From Ktedonobacterales bacterium (GTDB lineage Bacteria > Chloroflexota > Ktedonobacteria > Ktedonobacterales > JACDGC01), in the NCBI GenBank assembly GCA_013815535.1, contig JACDGC010000106.1, positions 1 through 9,297 of the forward strand: 9,297 bases of DNA. Reading direction: 5' to 3'. The translations under genes were made by a program, and so were the position numbers. The notes below the pieces were generated by a model, which searched no databases, had not been told where the DNA came from, and was given only the letters and a program-made list of their open reading frames with translations. This document shows positions 1 to 5,414 of this stretch, one piece after another (positions within the stretch are counted from its first letter, which is position 1; every line of letters starts with the position of its first letter).

Positions 1-230
1 GTTCACTGCTTCTTTCAATGCAACGATGTGCCACGCAGCGGCGGCCCATCGCAAGTGTGATGAGATGATGTTGATAGAACGTGCCAGCCGCTGATTTTAG
101 CGCAAACCGCCGCATTTTTGTGAAACGGCTCACCTTTGCTCAAGCATACCAAGGGTCGCCAGGCAATGTCCGCTGCTTTGGAGCGCTTGCTGGCCTTCTC
201 TGCCCCTTCGCCCCCCGGACGATGGTCTGA
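1..230. other. Upstream region with no recognisable gene
   Basis: I see no gene in this stretch. Open frames run through it on the minus strand, but they continue antisense through nuoA, have low-complexity composition unlike any family I know, and lack a convincing ribosome binding site. There is a short T-run near 115-119 but only a very weak stem before it, so I do not call a terminator. The end of an upstream gene may lie just outside the window. Confidence 0.6.
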
Positions 231-234
231 TGGC

Positions 235-265
235 TTTGGTCCGTGCGTGGGACGCGTGCTATAAT
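235..265 (+). promoter_or_regulatory. Probable extended -10 promoter of the nuo genes
   Basis: A perfect TATAAT at 260-265 is preceded by TGC at 257-259, which gives the extended -10 pattern TGnTATAAT. A poor -35 match, TTGGTC at 236-241, sits 18 bases upstream; extended -10 promoters often tolerate a weak -35. Transcription would start near 272, leaving a leader of about 60 bases before the nuoA GTG. It is the best sigma-70-like site I noticed in the window. The call is by consensus only. Confidence 0.65.
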
Positions 266-319
266 GAACGATGGATGATATGCATTGCCGCGCTTGGCGC
301 GTTGCGATACTTTGCCTTC

Positions 320-326
320 GGAGGGG
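320..326 (+). promoter_or_regulatory. Ribosome binding site that sets the nuoA start
   Basis: GGAGGGG lies six bases before the GTG at 333. This makes GTG-333 the likely start instead of an in-frame upstream codon at 285, whose 16 extra residues look nothing like the NuoA N-terminus and which has no such site. Confidence 0.8.
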
Positions 327-332
327 ACCATC

Positions 333-704
333 GTGTCCGCACTCGGCTATTTTTACGCAGGACTGTTCTTCATCGTTGGCTTTGGCTTTGTGGTGTTGGC
401 CACCAGCGCCGCGCGCATCCTGAATGTGGTGCTGCTGCGGCGCAAAGCCTACCCCGCGAAAACCGTCACCTATGAATCTGGCGAGGTTGCCATCGGCTCG
501 GCCTGGGTGCAATATCCGTTGGCTTTCTACATCTTCGCCTTGCTGTTTGTCGCGTTTGATGTTGACATCGTTTTCATCATCGCGTGGGCAGTCATCTTTC
601 AAAATCTCGGCTGGTTCGGCTTCGTCGAGATCACGTTCTTCATCTTGGTGTTGGCGTTGGGCTTAGTCTACGCCTGGCGTAAGGGAGTCACCAAATGGAT
701 TTAA
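333..704 (+). CDS. nuoA: NADH-quinone oxidoreductase subunit A (NuoA)
   Basis: NuoA is a small membrane subunit of NDH-1 (complex I), next to NuoH near the quinone entrance; it supports proton pumping and is not itself redox-active. The protein is 123 aa, normal for the family. Three membrane segments are visible at about residues 4-27, 62-88 and 95-115. The loop between the first two has the signature YESG (47-50), and the second helix carries the conserved acidic stretch FDVD (75-78). In E. coli NuoA this reads FDVE, so Asp78 replaces the usual Glu, a conservative change. The start is GTG with a strong ribosome binding site. The last 10 bases overlap nuoC, so translation is probably coupled. 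nuoB, normally next, is missing. The family call is very secure. Confidence 0.95.
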   Translation: MSALGYFYAGLFFIVGFGFVVLATSAARILNVVLLRRKAYPAKTVTYESGEVAIGSAWVQYPLAFYIFALLFVAFDVDIVFIIAWAVIFQNLGWFGFVEITFFILVLALGLVYAWRKGVTKWI

Positions 705-1468
705 TACCAACCTCAGGCTCGCCCCTGCCTCCGGCGCCTATCTCGGGCAATGGCAGCACCGGTGGGGCCACCAACACCGGGCTGGTGGTGGCGCTCGGCG
801 TGCTGCATGACAGCGCCGGGCAGGCCATCCCCACCCGCGTGTTGCCCGGCGACATCCCGGCCCTCCAGGTGCCTCCCGCCGACCTATTGGAGGTGGCGAC
901 CCGCCTGCATGACGACCTGGGCTTCGACCTGCTCAGTTGCATCTCGGGGGTCGATCTCGTTGAATATCGTCAGGTGGTCTATCATGTGCGCGCCACTGCC
1001 CGCAACTGGCTGCTGGAAATGAAGGTGGACGTTCCCACCGACAGCAACATGGTCGATTCCGTCATGAGTGTGTGGCCCACCGCCAACTGGCTCGAGCGCG
1101 AAACCTATGACATGATGGGCATCCTCTTCGCTGGCCACCCCGACCTGCGCCGCATCCTGCTGGATGATGAATTCGTGGGCTACCCGCAGCTCAAGAGCTT
1201 CCGGCCCACGCCCATGGCGGTGCATGACCGCGCGACGACCGGCACTGATGGCCAACGCGCCGTTTCGGGCGAAGGTCAGCGTGGCCTCGGGTCGCAGCGT
1301 GTCATCCCCAGCCACCTCAGCCAGGGCGATCAAGAGCGCCTGCACCCCGGCACGCCCACCTTTGGCAGCACGCAGTTTCATGGGCGCAGCTTCCCCCCCC
1401 AAACGTGGAAGCATCAGCCCGACTATAGCGGCTCTGGCAGCGAACCCACCGAGGACGACAAGAAATGA
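695..1468 (+). CDS. nuoC: NADH-quinone oxidoreductase subunit C (NuoC, 30-kDa subunit)
   Basis: NuoC is a peripheral subunit of the connecting module of complex I; it holds NuoD and NuoB together and carries no cofactor. The protein is 257 aa. A Gly/Pro/Ser-rich N-terminal stretch (about 6-30) precedes the 30-kDa domain. The family signature is clear: ERETYDMMGILFAGHPDLRR at 134-153, followed by the usual conserved ILLDDEFVGYP. After about residue 180 comes a polar Gly/Ser/Gln/Pro/His-rich tail of roughly 75 residues, probably disordered, ending EPTEDDKK. The ATG lies inside the end of nuoA, with AGGGAG seven bases upstream (682-687). NuoC is not fused to NuoD, unlike E. coli NuoCD. A run of eight C (1393-1400) lies in the tail region. 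The function is confident; the role of the tail is unknown. Confidence 0.94.
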   Translation: MDLIPTSGSPLPPAPISGNGSTGGATNTGLVVALGVLHDSAGQAIPTRVLPGDIPALQVPPADLLEVATRLHDDLGFDLLSCISGVDLVEYRQVVYHVRATARNWLLEMKVDVPTDSNMVDSVMSVWPTANWLERETYDMMGILFAGHPDLRRILLDDEFVGYPQLKSFRPTPMAVHDRATTGTDGQRAVSGEGQRGLGSQRVIPSHLSQGDQERLHPGTPTFGSTQFHGRSFPPQTWKHQPDYSGSGSEPTEDDKK

Positions 1469-1499
1469 CACTGGCCAATCACGGATGGCGCAGAGATCG

Positions 1500-1545
1500 T
1501 GCTGGCTGCCCTAAGGAACGCGGCAACGCGTTCTTGCTGGCTGCC
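1500..1545 (+). promoter_or_regulatory. Stem-loop with GCAA tetraloop, flanked by 11-bp direct repeats
   Basis: Between nuoC and nuoD, GAACGCG (1516-1522) pairs perfectly with CGCGTTC (1527-1533) across a GCAA loop, a GNRA-type tetraloop. One G-U and one A-T pair extend the stem to nine. The sequence TGCTGGCTGCC stands at 1500-1510 and again at 1535-1545, bracketing the hairpin (the second copy overlaps the last stem base). No T-run follows, so a simple intrinsic terminator is unlikely; an RNA-stability or processing element within the operon is a reasonable guess. Confidence 0.6.
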
Positions 1546-1598
1546 GCGCGTTGCTGCACCTTCCGTGCTTCGGCCTATTTCGCGAAAGAGGGCCAGTC

Positions 1599-2741
1599 AT
1601 GGCAACGGTGAATGAAGCGCCGCGATATGAGGAAGGCGCTGAGGGCTTCCGAACCGAGGAGATGATCCTCAACATGGGGCCACAGCATCCCTCGACGCAC
1701 GGCGTGTTGCGCTTGGTGATGTCGCTGGAAGGCGAGACGGTGACGCACTGCACGCCCATCATGGGCTACCTGCATCGCGGCATCGAGAAGATTCTGGAAA
1801 ACCGGACCTATATGGCGGGCATCCGCTATATGGATAATTCGGATTACCTTTCGCCGATGTTGAACGAAAATGCCTTCGCGGCGGCGGTCGAGCAACTGAT
1901 GGGCATCGAGCCGCCACGCCGCGCCCAATATCTGCGGCTCATCATGAATGAGTTGCAACGCATCGCCAGCCATCTGGTTGCCGTCGGCACCTACCTGCTC
2001 GACCTCGGCGCGTTCACGCCCGTGCTCTATGCCTTTCGTGACCGCGAAGGCATCTTGGAACTCTTCGAGGATGTCGCTGGCAGCCGCTTCAATGTGAACT
2101 ATATGCGCGTCGGTGGCGTGCTGCACGACCTCCCCGTTGGCTGGTTGCAGCGTCTGGAAACGTGGCTCAACACCTTCGAGAAAAACTGGCAAGAACTGAA
2201 TACCCTCATCACGGGCAACGAGATCGTGATGAAGCGTACCCAGGGCGTCGGCTACATCGATCCGCAGCAAGCGGTCGCCTATGGCATGACGGGGCCGATC
2301 TTGCGCGCCTCGGGGGTGAACTGGGATCTGCGGCAAAATCGCCCGTATGGCGCGTACCGCGAGATTCCGGTGCAGACGGTCGTCCGCGAAGACGGCGACG
2401 CCTTCGCCCGCTATATGGTGCGCATGTATGAGATGCTGGAAAGCGTGCGCTTGACGCGCATCGCCATGGCCAACCTGCCGGGGGGTCCCATTTCAACGCG
2501 CACGCCCATCGAATTGCGCCCCCCACGCGGTGAAACGTATTTTGCCTTGGAAAGCAGCAAAGGCGAACAAGGCATCTATCTCATCAGCGATGGCACCGAA
2601 TATCCCTATCGCGCTAAGATTCGTGGGCCATCCTTCGTCAATCTGCAAATCATCCCTGAACTGATCCGTGGTCACAAGATGGGGGATGTCGTCGCCATCC
2701 TCGGCAGCATCGATCTGGTGCTGGGCGAGGTCGATCGCTAA
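1599..2741 (+). CDS. nuoD: NADH-quinone oxidoreductase subunit D (NuoD, 49-kDa subunit)
   Basis: NuoD forms the quinone-reduction cavity of complex I together with NuoB and descends from the large subunit of [NiFe]-hydrogenases. The product is 380 aa, close to the usual length for a stand-alone NuoD. The family hallmarks are all present: NMGPQHPSTHG at 25-35, GYLHRGIEK at 56-64, DYLSPM at 82-87, and a C-terminus ending VLGEVDR. By alignment from memory with Thermus Nqo4, His34 and Tyr83 correspond to His38 and Tyr87, the residues that contact the quinone head group. The start ATG-1599 has GAGGG (1588-1592) six bases upstream; an in-frame ATG at 1551 would add 16 atypical residues. It is third in the operon, 130 bp after nuoC. 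Nothing suggests damage to the gene. Confidence 0.97.
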   Translation: MATVNEAPRYEEGAEGFRTEEMILNMGPQHPSTHGVLRLVMSLEGETVTHCTPIMGYLHRGIEKILENRTYMAGIRYMDNSDYLSPMLNENAFAAAVEQLMGIEPPRRAQYLRLIMNELQRIASHLVAVGTYLLDLGAFTPVLYAFRDREGILELFEDVAGSRFNVNYMRVGGVLHDLPVGWLQRLETWLNTFEKNWQELNTLITGNEIVMKRTQGVGYIDPQQAVAYGMTGPILRASGVNWDLRQNRPYGAYREIPVQTVVREDGDAFARYMVRMYEMLESVRLTRIAMANLPGGPISTRTPIELRPPRGETYFALESSKGEQGIYLISDGTEYPYRAKIRGPSFVNLQIIPELIRGHKMGDVVAILGSIDLVLGEVDR

Positions 2742-2755
2742 CAAAACGGCTGTGG

Positions 2756-2789
2756 TGGCCGACGAACGAGCGGTTTTCTTCGTCGGCCA
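2756..2789 (+). promoter_or_regulatory. Strong stem-loop just before the nuoH ribosome binding site
   Basis: TGGCCGACGAA (2756-2766) pairs without mismatch with TTCGTCGGCCA (2779-2789), giving an 11-bp stem and a 12-base loop (2767-2778). It fills the nuoD-nuoH spacer and ends four bases before the nuoH site GAGGAG. No T-run follows the stem, so I do not read it as a terminator. It may set the nuoH expression level or protect an mRNA end; that is inference. Confidence 0.65.
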
Positions 2790-2793
2790 GCTT

Positions 2794-2799
2794 GAGGAG
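2794..2799 (+). promoter_or_regulatory. Ribosome binding site that sets the nuoH start
   Basis: GAGGAG lies six bases before the GTG at 2806. It supports that GTG over in-frame codons further upstream, which would overlap nuoD and add residues unlike any NuoH N-terminus. Confidence 0.8.
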
Positions 2800-2805
2800 T
2801 GGGCA

Positions 2806-4119
2806 GTGAACATCGGCTTCGAGATCGTGCATCTAGTCATCACGATCCTTTTCTTTTTGTTGCTGGTGATGACGAATGCCGTCATCATGGTGTATGCCGA
2901 GCGCAAAGTGATGGCATATATGCAGGATCGTCGCGGGCCGATGCATTATGGCCCCTTCGGCAGCCTGCAATCGACGCTGGACGTGCTGAAACTGTTGCTG
3001 AAAGAGATCGTGCAGTCCAAGGAAACCGATAACGCGGTCTTCACCTTGGCCCCCATGATCTTTTTCGCGCCGGTCATCACGGCGTTCGTCATGTTGCCCT
3101 TCTCGCCGTTCATGACGACCAGCGCGCTGGGCACGGGGGTCATCCTCTACGTCGCGCTCAGTTCGCTTGATGTCATCGGCGTCTTCATGGCAGGTTGGGG
3201 GTCCAACAGCAAATATGCCTTGATCGGCGGCCTGCGTTCCGCCGCGCAGATGATCTCCTATGAACTGCCCCTGGTGCTGTCGCTGGTGGGTGTGGTGATG
3301 CTGACGAGTGTGTTGGCCAATAATGGCATCGGCTCGATCTCCTTCACCACCATCATCGCGGCGCAGCAGCATCCCTGGTGGCTCTGGTTCATTTTGATTC
3401 AGCCGCTGGGCCTGTTGATCTATTACACCTGCGGCTTGGCCGAGACGAACCGCGCCCCCTTCGACCTGCCCGAGGCGGAGTCGGAGTTGGTGGCGGGCTA
3501 CCTGACCGAGTATTCGGGTATGCAGTGGGCCATGTTCTTCTTGGGTGAATATGGCAACATGTTGATCGTCACCAGCGTGGCCACTGCGCTCTTCCTGGGT
3601 GGCTGGTCTGGCCCAGGCGCGGACCTCGCTTTCTGGCACGCCCACGTGTCGGCCAACCCCGGTGGCATCTTCTCCGTTGCGGATCTCATCTTCAACTTCA
3701 TTGGCGTCTTCTGGTTCCTGGTGAAGGTCTACGCGCTGCAATCGGTCTTCATTTGGATTCGCTCCACCCTGCCGCGCCTGCGCGCCGACCAGTTGATGCA
3801 ATTCGCTTGGCTGATCCTCATCCCCGTGACGCTCTTCAACATCCTGGTCACTGCCGTGCTCTTGCTGGCGGTGCCGCAACCCTACACCCTGTGGGTGACG
3901 GGCATCGTCAACTGGTTGATGGTGGTCGGCTATATCTTCTTGCTGGGCCGCGTCATCGGCGCTTCGCCCAAGGGCCAACTGCCCCCCTGGGTCGAAGCCC
4001 GCAAACGCCTGGAAGCCGCAGGCCGCACTGGCCCTGCCTTGCCCAAGCCTGGGGCCGTCCGGCCCGCGCTCCCCAGCAACGCCGTTCCGCTGGAAAGCGA
4101 ATCTGTCAGCACGCGCTGA
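2806..4119 (+). CDS. nuoH: NADH-quinone oxidoreductase subunit H (NuoH, ND1-like)
   Basis: NuoH is the membrane subunit that docks the peripheral arm of complex I and forms the entrance of the quinone channel. From GTG-2806 the product is 437 aa, about 100 longer than E. coli NuoH (325). After a first membrane helix comes YAERKVMAYMQDRRGP (30-45), one of the best-conserved blocks of the family. The other, ETNRAPFDLPEAESELVAG, starts at residue 213 and runs into GYLTEYSGM. About eight or more hydrophobic segments follow one another, and an additional one near the end (TLWVTGIVNWLMVVGYIFLL) precedes a polar, Pro/Arg/Ala-rich tail of some 50 residues ending SESVSTR. Extra length thus lies at the C-terminus; its role is unknown. 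It is last of the four nuo genes, 64 bp after nuoD, and nuoI does not follow it. Confidence 0.97.
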   Translation: MNIGFEIVHLVITILFFLLLVMTNAVIMVYAERKVMAYMQDRRGPMHYGPFGSLQSTLDVLKLLLKEIVQSKETDNAVFTLAPMIFFAPVITAFVMLPFSPFMTTSALGTGVILYVALSSLDVIGVFMAGWGSNSKYALIGGLRSAAQMISYELPLVLSLVGVVMLTSVLANNGIGSISFTTIIAAQQHPWWLWFILIQPLGLLIYYTCGLAETNRAPFDLPEAESELVAGYLTEYSGMQWAMFFLGEYGNMLIVTSVATALFLGGWSGPGADLAFWHAHVSANPGGIFSVADLIFNFIGVFWFLVKVYALQSVFIWIRSTLPRLRADQLMQFAWLILIPVTLFNILVTAVLLLAVPQPYTLWVTGIVNWLMVVGYIFLLGRVIGASPKGQLPPWVEARKRLEAAGRTGPALPKPGAVRPALPSNAVPLESESVSTR

Positions 4120-4133
4120 TCACCATTACCTCA

Positions 4134-4169
4134 CGGACCCGCTCTAGCAGAAGCGCTAGCGCGGGTCCG
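4134..4169 (+). terminator. Long stem-loop after nuoH, possible operon end
   Basis: CGGACCCGC (4134-4142) pairs with GCGGGTCCG (4161-4169). After one mismatch, CTAGC (4144-4148) pairs with GCTAG (4155-4159) around a six-base loop. The stem begins 14 bases after the nuoH stop codon. There is no T-run behind it, so it is not a classic intrinsic terminator; it may end transcription with help from Rho or protect the 3' end of the nuo mRNA. Confidence 0.5.
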
Positions 4170-4369
4170 CTGCGTTGTCGGTCCCCTGTGCCTTCCGCCA
4201 CATCGGGGTGCCAGTGGCAATCTGGCTGTGCCACGCCATCGCATGGGCCAATAACGTCGCCGTAACGCCCTCGTGTGATACTCCCAGCGTGAGTTGCGGT
4301 GCGGCGTGACACCACAGCATCTGGTCTGTGTCCACGCCGTAGCCTTCCAACGAAGCCAAGGAGCATCAC

Positions 4370-5230
4370 ATGACCGCGCTGACCACACACGAGCAACAAG
4401 AAATCGATCGCGTCAACGCCGCCGGGTTACAGCCGGTGCTATTCGTCCATGGGCTGTGGCTGCTTGCCAGCAGTTGGGATCGCTGGCGCACCCTGTTTGA
4501 GCAACACGGGTTCACCACTCTTGCTCCTGGGTGGCCCGATGACCCCGCCACCGTTGCCGAAGCCAACGATGACCCACAGATATTCGCCCACAAACGGATC
4601 CAGCAAGTGACCAATCACTATCTAGAAGCCATCCAGCAATTGACGCGCAAACCCGCGATCATCGGCCATTCCTTTGGGGGCCTCATCGCCCAGAAGCTAG
4701 CTGGCGAAGGGGTTGGGACTGTCACGGTCGCGATTGATCCAGCACCATTTCGTGGCGTCCTTCCCTTGCCCCTCTCAGCCCTCAAATCGGCGTCACCCGT
4801 GCTTGCCAACCCTGTCAATTATACGCGTGCCGTTCCCCTCACCTACGAGCAGTTCCGTTTTGCCTTCGCGAACATGGTCGACGAAAGTGAAGCGCATGAG
4901 CTCTTTGAAACGTTCGCGGTTCCCGGTTCGGGCGTGCCGCTCTTTCAGGCCGCGACGGCCAATCTCAATCCCTGGACGGAAGCGCAGGTTGATATCCATA
5001 ATCCCAACCGAGGCCCACTGCTGATCGTTTCGGGTGAGCATGATAACACCGTTCCCCATGCCATTGCCCATGCATCGTTTCAACACCAGCAAAAGAATCC
5101 ATCGGTGACGGAGTTTCACGAAATGCCGCAGCGTGGCCATTCATTGGTGATTGACCATGGTTGGCAGGAAGTCGCCGAGGTCGCCATGGCCTTCATCAAG
5201 GCGCATTCCGCCAACCAGCAAGAGCGCTAA
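4370..5230 (+). CDS. Alpha/beta hydrolase, substrate unknown
   Basis: This is a 286-aa single-domain alpha/beta-hydrolase, probably cytoplasmic since no signal peptide is visible. The catalytic set is complete: oxyanion-loop motif FVHGLW (25-30), nucleophile elbow GHSFGG with Ser101, acid Asp225 in SGEHDNTVP (221-229), and His257 in QRGHSLVID (254-262). A cap region of about 80 residues lies between strands 6 and 7 (near 130-210). The ATG has AAGGAG (4358-4363) six bases upstream. It lies 250 bp beyond nuoH in the same direction and is separated from it by a hairpin, so it is probably its own transcription unit. Within its 5' gap there is only a weak -10-like GATACT at 4277-4282 preceded by TGT. 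Esterase, lipase or C-C hydrolase activities are all possible; sequence alone does not decide the substrate. Confidence 0.9.
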   Translation: MTALTTHEQQEIDRVNAAGLQPVLFVHGLWLLASSWDRWRTLFEQHGFTTLAPGWPDDPATVAEANDDPQIFAHKRIQQVTNHYLEAIQQLTRKPAIIGHSFGGLIAQKLAGEGVGTVTVAIDPAPFRGVLPLPLSALKSASPVLANPVNYTRAVPLTYEQFRFAFANMVDESEAHELFETFAVPGSGVPLFQAATANLNPWTEAQVDIHNPNRGPLLIVSGEHDNTVPHAIAHASFQHQQKNPSVTEFHEMPQRGHSLVIDHGWQEVAEVAMAFIKAHSANQQER

Positions 5231-5233
5231 CGA

Positions 5234-5286
5234 ATACGCCCCGAGACGTGGGAGAACTTAGCCATATATCACGTCTCTGGGCGTAT
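5234..5286 (+). terminator. Long interrupted palindrome after the hydrolase gene
   Basis: Starting three bases after the hydrolase stop, ATACGCCC (5234-5241) and GAGACGTG (5243-5250) pair with CACGTCTC (5270-5277) and GGGCGTAT (5279-5286). The two 8-bp stems are perfect, separated by one C/T mismatch, and close a 19-base loop. A run of five T follows only ten bases later (5296-5300). Its place at the meeting point of convergent genes favours a terminator, but the exact symmetry would also fit a protein-binding site or the remains of a small inverted-repeat element. Confidence 0.5.
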
Positions 5287-5386
5287 GCCATACGGTTTTT
5301 CAGCGCGACCTATGGCCTGCTATCAGCGGACTCCTCCCCAAACAGCACTTGGTCTTGCTGCGCTTGGCTGCCACGCCAGCAACCCC

Positions 5387-5408
5387 CGCCATGTGTCTGC
5401 ACGTGGCG
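5387..5408. other. Short hairpin just beyond the dehydratase stop codon
   Basis: CGCCATGTG (5387-5395) and CACGTGGCG (5400-5408) form a nine-pair stem with a four-base loop (5396-5399), seven positions beyond the minus-strand stop codon at 5415-5417. In a + strand RNA every position pairs (one as U-G), whereas a minus-strand RNA would have one A-C mismatch. No T-run is present on either side, so its use as a terminator for either convergent gene is uncertain. Confidence 0.3.
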
Positions 5409-5414
5409 ATCGAT

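Noticed and set aside
15..602. 195-codon minus-strand open frame across the upstream region and nuoA
   Set aside because: More than half is antisense to nuoA, it matches no family I recognise, and no ribosome binding site stands before it.
1575..2336. 253-codon minus-strand open frame
   Set aside because: Antisense to nuoD, whose reading frame is fully conserved; a by-product of GC-rich codon use.
2833..3978. 381-codon minus-strand open frame
   Set aside because: It is exactly antisense to nuoH and extremely rich in His, Gln, Asp and Arg, as expected for the complement of a hydrophobic membrane gene.
4106..4399. 97-codon minus-strand frame in the gap after nuoH
   Set aside because: It crosses the strong hairpin at 4134-4169 and the hydrolase start, and has no family features.
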